From the NCBI GenBank assembly GCA_030386875.1, contig CM059576.1:18356058-18420057 (forward strand): a stretch of 64,000 nucleotides of DNA, given 5' to 3'. Both the position numbers and the translations under genes were made by a program. Positions 22,751 through 33,777 of this stretch are shown one piece after another. This DNA is from Morinoia aosen (taxonomy: Eukaryota; Arthropoda; Malacostraca; Amphipoda; Talitridae). How positions within the stretch are numbered: position 1 is the stretch's first letter; each line of letters opens with the position of its first letter. The notes below the pieces were generated by a model, which was not told the DNA's origin, ran no database searches, and was given only the letters and a program-made list of their open reading frames with translations.

Positions 22751-24563
22751 TCATTTTTTCCTTGAAGCTGATCCCAATCTCTTGCTTCCTTTAGAGTGGG
22801 ATAGAGGTATTTTAGATGTTTTAGTATTTATTCCTGATATATTTTTTTCTAAGACTGTGTCACATTGGCTTTGAGGATTCATGTTATCGGGAAACTCACT
22901 GAGTAGTTGAGAGCCAATTTTTTGGCCGAGATGATTTATAATCATTCCAAGAAGCAGTAGATCTCGTTGACGCTTGTTTTCATGATTCAAGTTTGATGAG
23001 AATACTTCCATCATAAACTTACCCAGGCGAGAAAAGAAGTCTTCAAACATGGTTTGCACATAAGATTCAATTTTTTCTACCACTGTTTGTACTAAGCCTT
23101 CACCACAGACAGCTGTTTCTTGCGACGACTGACTGCCTTCAAAATGAGTGGCTAGTACATTCTGCTCTGATTGATTTGGTTTGTCTTGAGGAATCCTTCT
23201 TGGTATATAGTACGATCCTTGGGATTGGTGTATATCTGCTGGGACTGTCACTTGTTTAGGTTGGGAGGTTTTCAGAGCTGAAGCATATGTTTTTTGATTT
23301 CTAATCGAACTTATAATTTGGGTACTTTCTTGCATAGAGGCATCTTTTTCGTTGTTCAATTGGGAACTTATCACAGTTGAAGTAGTGTTGGTTTTTTGAG
23401 AAATAGATTCTAGGTTTTCGCTGGTCTCAGAGATGACTTGCTTCCGAGCTGCTGAAAAGGAGACTCCTTCTTTCATCAGTGATTGTATTTGAAAGGCATT
23501 TTGCATATAAGGGCATTCTTTAGAACTGGCCACATGATTTCCCTTGCAGTTAGCACAGAGGGGAGTGGGAGCATTGCATTTGTCTTTGGAGTGGCCACCA
23601 CCACAAATTAAACATCTTTCAGCCGATGAACACCCACTTGCAAAATGTCCATGTCGTTGGCATCTATAGCATTGAATGGGTGGAGGTGAATATGGAGTGA
23701 CTTGAAAATTCATGAATTCTATTTTTATTTACTTTGGAAGCTCTTTGCCTTGAAATTCCACTTTAACACTTAAAGAACTCTCTTTTTTTCCATTGGAAAA
23801 CTTTGGCAATCTTACCATGTTTATTATTTTGGCATTTTCACTGGTGGCAATTGGGATAAGATCCTCTAAATTGACATCATGGTCAATTGGTCTGATTACT
23901 CCAAAAGTAGATTGGGCAGACTCAGAACAAGGTTTGTGACACCGAACTGCAAACTTTCCGATGTTGCTTACTTCCAACAGTCTTGTTACTTCCTTTTCAG
24001 TGGCTTCTTTGAGCTCAATTGCAATCAAATTTCGTCTCTTGTTAACTCTTATTTCCTTGACATATTCATAGTTTACTATTTTCTTCAATCCTTGGGCAAC
24101 TTCAAATGGATCATACGTCATTTTTCTCTTGTTTGCTCCAACCAACTCGCTGTTTGACTCCTGCAGTTGCGTGATCAGCAAAGTACATGCCTTCTCTTTA
24201 GATGCCAAAGTTTTATTGGTTGGGTATACTCTTCTTGTTTTAGGTGAGGTAGATTTGCAAGTTTTTTTTGAGGTTTCACAATCAGAGTTAGAGCTTGAGA
24301 GGCTCACACTAGTTCTTTCTCTTTTTTTTTGATAGTTTGTTGTTCTTGACCCACGTGCCTTGGATTACAGATTCGTTTGTTTCTTCGGTGCTCATCACTT
24401 TTTCTCCATTGTTAGGCTCTTCTTCACTATCCAGGTTGGCGGCCATCAGCTGCATCTCTTCAATTCCACTGCAGGGATCATCTGACTCTCTCAGATCGCT
24501 ATACCGATTCGTTAATGGCAGTTCAGCCATTTTAAATTTGATGGGAGCACCAGACGGGGCCAC
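22751..24563 (-). pseudogene. E1 ORF1: gag-like RNA-binding protein with CCHC knuckles
   Basis: Nucleic-acid-binding ORF1 protein that would package element RNA. The N-terminal 80 codons (24563-24309) are followed by a frameshift in an A9 run at about 24328-24336. The middle part (to 23729) holds the RRM-like gag core. TAA at 23729-23731 interrupts the same frame, in a position where related gags usually have an aromatic residue. Then come three zinc knuckles between 23675 and 23500: CYRCQRHGHFASGC, CLICGGGHSKDKC and CANCKGNHVASSKEC. The C-terminal tail is Ser/Gln rich and ends at 22751, where stop and ORF2 start overlap as ATGA, suggesting termination-reinitiation. Confidence 0.85.
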
Positions 24564-24852
24564 CTACAGAAAGAAATGAACAATCACCAGAAAAAAATAA
24601 GTAATTTAACAAATACAAGAAAACAATTACAAAAAAACTGAATACAGCAAGTACACAAGAACAAAAATGAAATATCGCTCCGTGGCCCACCCCAGATGGA
24701 GAGGAGAGAGCCAGTTGCGGATATAATGAAGATGACTAATGAAATTTATTAGGTTATGTCTCGGAAATATTTATCAGTTTTCGCAAGAGCTTGTCAAAAT
24801 ATGGTCTTTACTCGACGAATGCAACTGCCTCTCTCCTCCAATTATTGACTGC

Positions 24853-25060
24853 GCAAACTGGTCATCACGACCATTCAACCCAAAATAGAAGTAAATTCAT
24901 GCTTCCTTATTATTCAAAGGCCCGGTTGCAACACAGTATTCTCTTTGTTGGAACTAAAACTTGGAACTCTTGGAACTCTTTACCTGCAGAGATCCGTGAA
25001 TGTAATTCGTACAGAGTATTGAAAAGACATCTTGAGTCTCACTTCCTATCAGAATACTAG
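24853..25060 (+). pseudogene. Non-LTR reverse transcriptase fragment, C-terminal part (continues from 16886)
   Basis: Continuation of the plus-strand reverse transcriptase split by E1. It contains a short basic segment, then GTKTWNSWNSLPAEIRE and LKRHLESHFLSEY before TAG at 25058. This is the usual C-terminal signature of CR1/Jockey-type proteins (x-x-W-N-S-L-P). The NSWNSLP reading appears to contain a 9-bp direct duplication (TTGGAACTC repeated). Upstream codons from 24791 belong to the E1 5' UTR, not to this gene. Confidence 0.8.
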
Positions 25061-26260
25061 TCGTGTAAGATCACCGAGTCAAAATCTTGCCTCCAACATA
25101 GAACTAATGATAAAGTCATAATGTAACTTGCCTTGGGTACCATAACCAATCTTCTCTCTGCTCATGAATCTTTTTATCACACGTACTGTTATATATAGCC
25201 GATTTGACCTATGTTGTGAAATACAGCATAAAATATTGAGTTTATTATCTCAAGGATCAGTCTAATGCAAAACTAGGTTAAGTGAACTAGGTTAAACATT
25301 TTTATACACCCTAGAATAACGTGATGGTAGGATGCCCTAGAAGTCGCTGAACTTGTTCAGGCCCACAGGTAGCTATACTCAAATTTGACCATTGTTCTAG
25401 ACTTAAGAAAAATTCTACCTCTGGATCAACTGTGGTTAATAAATTGTTTGTTTAAATTGTTTAAGTAAACATTCTGTGAATACCCGAGAGCTTATTTCCT
25501 TCCGGAAGTATTTATTCATTATTTTTCAAAGAATTCTTAGGAAACAGCGTTCGATTCCCTTAAGGTGGTGAATACTTTATGTTTCTTGAGATCAGGTAAT
25601 TATTTTATTCTTTAAACTCGTATGATCCCCAAACTAAGGTGCAAGTTTTACTCCCTAGAATACTTAAAATTCTACTCACATAAGAACCACAAAAAAGCTT
25701 GGTTTTTAGAGCTTTCCTTTGCAGTCATTATTGTAAATATGGAGGGGAGGACCATTGTCAGGCCGCACTGGGTTGTCGGGCCTTCTGTGTTAGTTACCCA
25801 TAATCTTAAGTATTTTCTTCATGTGTCCAGCTCTCTGAACCCCGACTTGTCTGTTTCTCTGCGCCGATGTTGCGTCTGTGCATTTACTTTAGTTGGCCCT
25901 TGAATATTATTTGTATTACATGTCGATATTCCAATGTTTCTTGTATTATCTAGCTAAATACGGCTAATATTTTAAACGCACTTTTGAGGGTTGTACCTTG
26001 CTATGCAGTAACTTATGTCTGTTTGCACTATTTTCGCAATTGAAAATAAATCATTGTGTTTGTCAAAATATCTCTGTGTGTGTAATAGGGACTTCAAAGA
26101 GATTCAGCATTAAAAAAGTCAGACCCTGAAGTGATAAGAGATTCCTATCACCATGATGACACAGGCTTTAGTCTTATACGATATCTCGCCTATTAAGGTG
26201 TTTAAGGAGCCACCTCAGAAGGACGAACTATTCCGCATAGTTCGTCGTGTTAGGATAACG
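25061..26260. other. No gene recognised
   Basis: Includes the probable 3' UTR of the plus-strand reverse transcriptase and then about 1 kb of unassigned sequence. The plus-strand frame at 25622-25903 has no motif. Nothing else supportable. Confidence 0.4.
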
Positions 26261-26620
26261 CTGTCGCATTTGGGCACTAACAGAATTCATTTCTGTTGCC
26301 TTAACGGTCTCATACGGCGCAGACAGTTGCTCGTCTTCTTAAAGGTACCGTCGTAGTTCGGCACAAAACGGAATCTACTTCTGTTGCCCCCGCGGACTGA
26401 ATACGGCGTAGGCGGTACCCACACACCTCACTCTAGCGGTACCACCGTAGTTCGGCACTAACAGAACTTACTTCTGTTGCCCTAGCGGACTGAATACGGC
26501 GCAGGTGGTACCCACACAAACCTCACCCCACACACACAACGGTACCGCCGAAGTTCGGCACTAACAGAATTTACTTCTGTCGCCCTAGCGGACTGATTAC
26601 GGCGTAGGCGGTACCCACAC
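26261..26620. repeat. Tandem array of ~95-103-bp palindromic units
   Basis: Three full units start at GGTACC (26344, 26438 and 26541), with a diverged partial unit before them. Each unit is itself an inverted repeat: GGTACCGCC at one end and GGCGGTACC at the other, with an inner hairpin AACAGAA...TTCTGTT in the middle. Units end in CCCACAC-type spacers. It lies about 130 bp left of the E2 insertion. Function unknown; it could be the promoter or UTR repeat of an unrecognised element. Confidence 0.85.
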
Positions 26621-26843
26621 GAACCTCAGGAAGGGCAGCTGCGAAGGAAAGCTAGCCCCCGGAAAAAGGTAGCTGCACAGAAGACAGCCCCCTTTTCCAC
26701 GAACCCTCACGTCGACCGCACGACGGTATCGACAACCATAATCGCGCATCGGATAGCAACACTACAACTTACTTACTTTGTTAGGGATGTGGCACGTCTC
26801 CTTCTTGGGAAATGGCGCCCCCACTCTGCTCTCCAGTTATTTC

Positions 26844-29800
26844 TCAGATGAGATGCAGGAACTCCGATTTCCTCAGGAAGTCCATCACCAGTTTGGTTGG
26901 GAAATCAGCAGCAAGGATGGTGTTCATTTGTCCCAGAAGCAGATCTTGTATTGCACTCAGTAATCAGGGCCAAACGATGATTTTGATACAGAGGGCAGTC
27001 TATCAGTAGGTGACTCGAAGTAAGTTTGCAGTTGCAGTTTTGACAAGAAGGGGGTGGGGAACCAGTTAAGTAGTGCCCATGAGTCAGTTTACAGACTCCG
27101 AGTCTTAGTCTTGAGATGATGACTTGTTGGCTGCGTGAGAGCGAAGATGGTAGAGGAAGCAATGAAGGGTTTAATTCATTTATGATTGGTGGGAGCTGCT
27201 TCCATGCCCTCAGCCTTTGTTGGTGCATGGAGGTGGCAAATAAAGAGTTGAGTTCTGATGTGGATTTAGGTATTTGAGTTGTCAGAGGGATGCTTAGCGC
27301 AGTCTGCGCTAGTTTATCTGCAGCCTCATTTCCAGGTACACCCACATGGCTAGGCACCCATTCCAGGATGACTTTGTCTGTGGGAAGTTGATTGATAGCC
27401 TTTGCTATCCAGTATAGCAGGTAGTGTTTGGGAGCTTTGTTAGATTTCATAGCAGTCAAGGCACTTAGTGAGTCCGAGAAGATTACAAAGACTCCTGGTT
27501 TGTTGGTAATGAACTTAACTGCTATGTAAATAGCATATAGTTCAGCAGTAAAGATAGAAGTCCTAGGGGGGAGGTGAGCCTTGAGTTGGAACATTTCCCC
27601 GTGCACTCCACATCCGGCCTTGTCATTTTGGACAGATCCATCTGTGTAGATTTTTTGGTGCATGCTGTATGTGCTGCAAACCAGGTCTTTAAACATTTGT
27701 TGCCAATTGGTGGGATCTCTTGAATGTTTTTGTACATTTGCTAATGTCAGGAAGACTGGGCTTTGGACTGAATGATATCTCAAGAGCATGGGAATTGTGG
27801 GTATCTGTGAAAAATTTAGACCTAGCTTGTTAAACTCTCTGTAGGCTCGGTCTGATACAGGGATTGGACGTCTAAGGTGAGCATAGAGAGCATAAGGGTA
27901 GAGGCCAACAACAGTTTTCGAACTGGGTGCTCAGAAATGGTGAGAATTCGAGCACAATAGGACAATAGCAATTGGCGACGGCGATACGAGAGAGGCATGA
28001 CCTCTGCTTCTGCTTCCAGTTTAACTGTGGGTGTGCATCTCAGGGCACCACTGATGATGCGTGATGCTGCATATTGGATGCGGTCTAACACTAGATGAGT
28101 GGGTGCAGCAGTTGCATATAGAAAGCAGGCGTAGTCGAGCTTAGAGCGAATCAGAGCTATATACAATCTACGAAGGGCTGTGGCATCAGCACCCCACTTC
28201 CTGGCGGAAATGACTGAGAGGAGTCTTAGATCTGACTGGCATGCAGAGTACAATGAAGTTAAGTGGGGCTTCCATGTTAAAAGCCTATCAAAAGTGAGTC
28301 CAAGAAATCTTATATTATTTTTGAAGGTAAGAGGAACATTTTCCAACTTCAGTTGGGGAGGTGAGTTATGCCTATGGGTGAAAAAAACAGCTGAAGTTTT
28401 GGCTGCTGAGATTTGAAGACCCCATTTTTGAGACCACTTTCCAATGGTGTTGAGTGCCGTTTGCATTACTGTGGTTGCGTTAGTGAGAGTTGCTGTGACA
28501 ATCCACATGGCTCCATCATCAGCATACAGAGAGTGTTGTACTGGAGCTGGCACATCAGCAAAAAGGTCATTAACAATGAGTGTAAAGAGTGTGGGACTTA
28601 TGACCGATCCCTGAGGCACTCCACACAGAAGAGGAAAAGAGTCTGACAACTTGTCAGCAACTATCACCCTTATTGATCGGAGCTGTAGAAAGTTTTTGAT
28701 GTAGACAGCCATATTGCCCTCAAGACCCAGTTCATGCAGTTTGAATAAAACACCATCGTGCCATACAGATTCAAAAGCTCGCTCAATGTCAAGGAAAATG
28801 GCTAGGCAGTAATTTTGGGTCAGTAAAGCTTCCCTCACTGATGCCTCCAAGCGAAACAGTGCATCGAGTGTACTGTGCCCCGCTCTAAAACCGCTTTGAG
28901 ATGGGTCATAGTAGGAATTTCTTTCTAAGAAGGACTGGAGTCGCCAATTTGCCATCTTTTCCATAATCTTGCCTAGACAGTTGGTAAGTGCAATAGGGCG
29001 GTATGATGCAGCAGAAGAGTATGGTTTACCAGGTTTCAGTATGGGTACAATTATGGCTTCTCGCCACTGGTGAGGGAATCCATGCATGAATAAGAAATTA
29101 TAGAAGTTTAACAGCACCTCAAGTTGGTTTCCACTGAGGTGTTGAAGGAAGCTGAAGGGAATGCGATCAGCTCCAGGGGCTCGAGATGTGGAGTTGCGTA
29201 GTGCTCTAGTTAATTCTATCATTGTGAATGGTTTATTGTACCATACAGTTGAGTTATGTTTTGGGCTAGGCAGCTCACGTCAAATATTCTCTTTTCTAGC
29301 AATAAAACAAGGGTCATTTGAAGTGGAGTCATTTTCTTTAGAATATTGCCGGCCATGAATATTTGAGATCAGCTTGGGGTCTGCTATGTTATCAGTGCCG
29401 TTCCTTAAAACTATAGCTTTGGGGGAGAATTTTGCAGATAGTGCTCGACCTTTGTTCCAGACCTGTCCACTGTGGGCTCTGTATGTAATACTAGACTGAT
29501 AGTCTGTCCAGCTCTTTGACCTGGCTCTGGCTATGCAGTGCCTAGAAATAGCTCTGGCTTTTTTGAAGGCTATCTATAAGTCAATGTCCCCTAAATGGTT
29601 TTTATAACGAGATAACGCTCGCTGCTTTTGGCGCCTTGCTACGGCACATTCTTTGTTCCACCAACTATTTGTTGGCATTCTTTTTCCTGGTATAGAGCAT
29701 GGGATGGATTTAGAGGCTGCATCTATTATGCTTGTGGTTACTGCTCCACAGGCCTGCGTAGGGGATAGGTAGGTTTTTGGAAGGCTGAGGGTTTTTTGAA

Positions 29801-30518
29801 ATTTGACCCAATCAGCTGATTTGATGTTCCACCTTGGTTGTAGGCAGACTGGTGTGGCACACTCTGATGAGATCAGCAAAGGAAAATGATCACTGTTGTA
29901 AGGGTCTAATAAGGGTGACCATGTAAACATAGGTGTTATATCAGGGGTAGTTATGGTCAGGTCTAAATGAGTTAGGGTGCCTGTTGAGGACAAATAAGTT
30001 GGCTCCGTAGTGTTCAGCAACACAAGGTTGTTTGCTGTTACCCAATGACTCATAACATTTCCTCTGCTGTCTGAGGAAGAGGAACCCCATGATTGATGAT
30101 GGGCATTAGAATCAACGGAGATAATGAAAGGAGGAGGGAGAAGTGAAAGTAAAAGTGGTGGCTCTGTGATTAATACAGAGTTTGGCAGCGATGGTGGAAG
30201 GTACATAGAGCATATTGTGAATTCATTTTGAGGAAGATGTATGCGTGTGGCACATACTTCCAATAACAATGGGAGCTGTTTAATAGTTTGTGGTATGCTG
30301 TTACTAATGGCTACAAGAACCCCACCTCCACTCCCCACAGCTCTCTCACAACGAGCAGCCAAGTTTTGATACCCGGCCAGTTTTACCGTTTTATCAGGAG
30401 ACAGAAAAGTTTCCTGCAGGCACAGTACACCTGGGGCTAAGTCTGCCAGTAGTTTGGACAAGTAAGGATATCGGGCAGAAAAGGAACGGACATTCCACTG
30501 TAAAATTTTCAGCTTCAT
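26844..30518 (-). pseudogene. E2 ORF2: endonuclease-reverse transcriptase-RNase H, lightly disrupted
   Basis: Begins with an APE-type endonuclease (30518 to ~29660): LQWNVRS at the start, QETF, a VDSNAH motif and NSDHFPL. TAG at 29574-29576 and TGA at 29280-29282 interrupt an otherwise continuous frame. The reverse transcriptase (29222 to ~27910) has ASYRPIALT, CGVPQGSVISP and an intact LYADD. A frameshift near 27905 leads to the RNase H part (27789 to ~26950): YTDGS, TAELYA, FSDSLSA and NEAADKLA carry all four acidic positions, and PSHVG supplies the His. A C-terminal CxxC motif (CQNCNC) follows. Another frameshift near 26950 reaches the probable natural stop TGA at 26844-26846. Four small lesions, so fairly young. 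Confidence 0.9.
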
Positions 30519-32275
30519 TGCAAATTATGCATTGAGGAAAGACCTAAACTTGCTAGAGTTTCAGTGACAACTGATTTTACGGAGAGCATCTGACCTAGCT
30601 CAATGAAACATTCTATTTTTTCAGTGAGTTGCGTGGAGAGAAAGAGACGGATTATCATTGGGAGAGCCTGAGTAATTAGTCGAGTGAAATCAGTAAATAT
30701 TTGATGAGATGCAGTAAGGGGTGGTTGGTTGGCTTGGCTGCTTGCACGCAAAGGGTTCACGGCACTTGAATGGCTAGGTAGTGGACCTGAGGAAGCTGGC
30801 TGGGGCTGGGTTGAAGGCTGTAGGACATGCTGAGTAGAACATACAGATGGAGTGCTTCGTATGGATGCACAAGATGCAAAGGTTCTTGTACTATTTTGAT
30901 CCATTGAAGGAATGTTAGTTGTCAGAGAAGTTTGTTGAGAGAGCTGAGTTGAGGCTTCATCTTCTTGAGCCATAAGTTGGGTAAGTGTAGGAAAAACTTG
31001 CAGAGAAGTCAGTTCCTTTACTGTAGGTCTTCTTTGCGTTTCCAAGCTCTGAGCTGAAGGGTTGGATTGAACTGCATCTATAGGTCTCATTTCTTTTGCT
31101 CTAGCTCTAGCTTCCACAAAGCTCAAACCCTCATCTGCTGTGAGATGACAAGCTCAGACTTCAGCCATGTAGTGAGAACACTCACGTGAACTAGCCTGAT
31201 GAGGTTCTTTGCAGTTCGAGCAGGAAGGAGGAGCAGACAGATTTGGGCATGAGTCTACAAAATGACCCTTTTGGCCACAATGGCTACAAGTTGGCAGTCG
31301 ACTCGTGCACCAGGCTCGTGAGTGGCCATAATGGCAGCAAAATCCACATCTCAAAGGACTTGGGTAGTACTTATCTATTTTGTAAACGCAATATTCTAAG
31401 AGCAGCTCAGCAGGAGGAGAAGGATTGAGAAACGTCAGCACACACAGCGGAACGGACGCTTTGTTGGGGTCTAGTAGTAATATGCGGATGCCTACCACGT
31501 TATAGGGCTTCAGCATAGTTAGGAGGTCTTCAAGGGTGTCAGAAGCAAATTCAGGTGCATAGATTTTGCCATAAGAAAACTGGGTTGACCAGGCAATTGA
31601 AGTTAAGATTTTAATGGTGTTCCCAGATATTACCATTGTAGTGGCAGCCATCAAAGATTTTACTTGCTCTAGAGTATTTGTAGTCACAAGAATGGCTCCT
31701 GAGTGTTGATGCTCTACTTTTTTAACTGAACCACACAGCTTGTCTAGGGCTAGTGCAGTGCGAATAGGGTTCATTTTTGCAATGTTGCAGGTTTTGTCCA
31801 CTGGTGTGATAAGAACCTGCCGCATGTTTGGAGCTAGTTTTTGGATGTGCTCTGGTGTGTTTAAATCAACTCGAGCTAATTTTGGAGCTGCCTCCTTTGT
31901 TGCTGGCTTCTTTAAGTGTTTATTGGTGCTAACAGTTGAAATGTTGGAAATATTCCTTCTTGTCTCGGGATCTTCATCGGAGATGATTCCGCTCATATCA
32001 GAAGATTCACAAAAATCCTCTGCTGGTGTTACATTTGCATGAACAGTTGTCATTGTAGCTGTCTTCTTGGTAGGACCACTTGAGTCAGTAGGAGAGCGTT
32101 GACGCCTTTTGTTCCGGCTTGCCTGTGAGGGTGAGGCACGAGCATTGTAAGAAGTTTGAGTGCTTGACGGTTTCTTACCTTTAACCGACTGACTGGCCTT
32201 TGGGTTTAGGCTGTCAGGTTTCCCCATCGTGTGCTTTTCAGGGCACAGGGGTGTTTTGTCCACAATCGTCGACAC
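30515..32275 (-). pseudogene. E2 ORF1: gag-like protein with CCHC knuckles
   Basis: About 586 codons with one interruption, TGA at 31154-31156; both halves are in the same frame. The N-terminal third is Ser/Lys/Thr rich, then comes a gag core with an RRM-like fold by position. Three zinc knuckles lie at about 31320-31180: CGFCCHYGHSRAWC, CSHCGQKGHFVDSC and CSNCKEPHQASSREC. A Ser/Gln-rich tail ends at 30515, where TGA overlaps the ORF2 ATG (ATGA). This layout is the same as in E1 and implies coupled translation of ORF2. Confidence 0.85.
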
Positions 32276-32414
32276 TGTTTTTTTTAACTAAAAATTTTCA
32301 CTTGATAACTCAGACACAAATCTTTTTACCGGTATCAGTTTTACACGATTCACAGAGCACTTTCTGGTTGACCAATCGCCACAAAGTAAGCCGCGGAACT
32401 CGGCAACACTACAA

Positions 32415-32754
32415 TGAAATCCTCCTTCCGACGCGCTAGATCATTCCTGCCATCTAAGACAAAAATGAACATACAGCTATAATTAGTTATTTTAGGGTAA
32501 TAATTTTTATTGTGTTATTAACTAAAAGATCCTAGCTGTGGGTTCAGGCTCCACAGGTTTAGCAAATAATAAATTAAAAAGTACCCAAACATACTCTACC
32601 AAAACTAAACCTAACTTAGGCTACCATTCTAACTCAATAAATACCCATTTCAAATGGAAAGTGCATAGAAACTAAATATTTATTTGCATCTAATTAGCTA
32701 TGTTTAGGCATCAAAAAGTAGGAAATCAATTATGTGTCCTTCTCCACATTTACC
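32415..32754. mobile_element. Partial copy of the outer foldback family
   Basis: Matches one arm of the elements at 10881-12874 and 13826-15989: CTTCCGACGCGC, AGCTATAATTAGTTATTTTAG, GATCCTAG, GTGGGTTCAGGCTCC, then the terminus with AATCAATTATGTGTCC and CACATTTACC ending at 32754. The opposite arm is not visible beyond the E2 insertion on the left, so this is a solo or truncated arm. Confidence 0.65.
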
Positions 32755-33750
32755 GTCAGATCATTTAGGCAAAATTTTGTTCAATTACAGCAAGAAGCTC
32801 TACACCAAGACTTGGATTCATTTTTTAACACATACCTATTAAATGTTAGATATTTTGTGTTAGCTGTAATAGATTCATCAACACTGCAAACCTTCAAGCC
32901 TCTTTTCTGATGTTCAATTCACTCCATGGATTTGTTTCATGTATTAGCATGACTCACACAAGTAATTCATTTCGAGCATTCAAGCAAAAAAACATAGCAG
33001 TAGTCTTAACACAGCAGCATCTTTTCTGAATCTGGAGTCTTGTGCAAGCTCTGCATTTTTTAAATTAGTCTTTGTAAAAACATATAAAACTGACAAATTT
33101 TAGCTTAGCATTGGATAAAAACTAGAGACCAACAGGTAGAATTCTTATAGGGTGGGGTTGCTCTCAGCATTTTTTTCTTCTTCTTTCTTCTGTTTTATGA
33201 GGATCCCGGTTCCTGTTGGTCCATGCGCCTCAGGTCCTTACGTGAAGTGGTCAGTTGACTTCTGCTGGCAGAAAGAGAATTCATCTTAGATTTTTACAGA
33301 CTGTACGGTTATCATTTTGTAACATGGATATCACTTTAGGACAGAAGACCTCTGATGGGTTAGCATAACATACAAGGTTAGTGGAGTCAACCTATTGCTA
33401 AATGGGAACAGCACAGAGCCATATTGGGGATGGATGGTCCAGCCTGGGTGGCACAACCTGGAGCAACTTGTCAGTCAAAAACATGTGGGCCATTATTTTA
33501 CTTTCATGATCCATTATCACTCCCTACTCTACAGAACTAACTTTACATTACTACTACTTCTACTGCTACAATTGGGGTGCATGGATGGAGCAATTCAAGA
33601 TACTCTTTGCTGTAAAGTTATGTTGATGTTAAGGAAAAACACGATGTTCAGAAAATTTCCCCTTACAATATTGCTTGCATTTACATTTTGTCCTTTTTTC
33701 AAGTAACCTGGAGAAAATCAAACGAACATGGTGCAGGTGCTTCCTTGTAG
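32755..33750. other. No gene recognised
   Basis: About 1 kb without recognisable genes. A plus-strand frame at 33395-33706 (103 codons) has a Leu-rich stretch but no family resemblance and is probably chance. Confidence 0.4.
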
Positions 33751-33777
33751 AAGTTGATGTTACTTTATTTGTTTAAG

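Larger units (their letters stand above)
17138..22754 (-). pseudogene. E1 ORF2: endonuclease-reverse transcriptase-RNase H, disrupted
   Basis: Starts at 22754 overlapping the ORF1 stop as ATGA. The APE-type endonuclease comes first (22754-21816), with GDMNAH and GSDHYP motifs. A TGA at 21816-21818 replaces the second Trp of a WW motif, and another TGA lies at 21669-21671. The hAT insertion follows, then a frameshift near 20150. Reverse transcriptase fingers and palm run 20118-18875 (SYRPI-type GYRPITLL, GLPQGAVLS), interrupted by the MITE. TAA at 18875-18877 sits exactly at the Tyr of the YADD motif; ADD follows. From 18865 the frame is open for 575 codons: thumb, RNase H (FTDGS, AELFA, VDSKS, NEIADQ catalytic acids present, plus PAHSG), and a C-terminal Cys/His motif (CPECG, HFLLSC). 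Confidence 0.9.
16887..24838 (-). mobile_element. E1: I-like non-LTR retrotransposon, full length with nested insertions
   Basis: Inserted into the plus-strand reverse transcriptase pseudogene with a 14-bp duplication, CAATTATTGACTGC, at 16873-16886 and 24839-24852. Joining the flanks restores the interrupted reading frame. On the minus strand it has a 5' UTR (24838-24564), ORF1 gag (24563-22751), ORF2 (22754-17138) and a ~250-bp 3' UTR ending in a (GAA)n tail. It contains a hAT element (20340-21615) and a MITE (19052-19596); without them it is about 6.1 kb. An RNase H domain in ORF2 supports the I group. Confidence 0.85.
26768..32402 (-). mobile_element. E2: I-like non-LTR retrotransposon, full length
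   Basis: A 5635-bp element with a perfect 12-bp duplication GCAACACTACAA at 26756-26767 and 32403-32414. The 3' end (left) has a short (TAAG)n tail. The 5' UTR is only about 130 bp (32402-32276). Two overlapping ORFs follow: gag (32275-30515) and endonuclease-RT-RNase H (30518-26844). It interrupts a stretch related to the outer foldback family, seen at 32415-32754. It is a different family from E1 and E3 by protein sequence. Confidence 0.92.

Noticed and set aside
24791-24838. N-terminal codons of the open frame 24791-25060 as part of the reverse transcriptase
   Set aside because: They lie inside E1, upstream of its 14-bp target duplication.
26341-26630. CRISPR-like array
   Set aside because: Units are adjacent and mutually similar with no unique spacers, in a eukaryotic setting.
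33395-33706. 103-codon plus-strand open frame
   Set aside because: No recognisable domain, no supporting signals, Leu-run composition.
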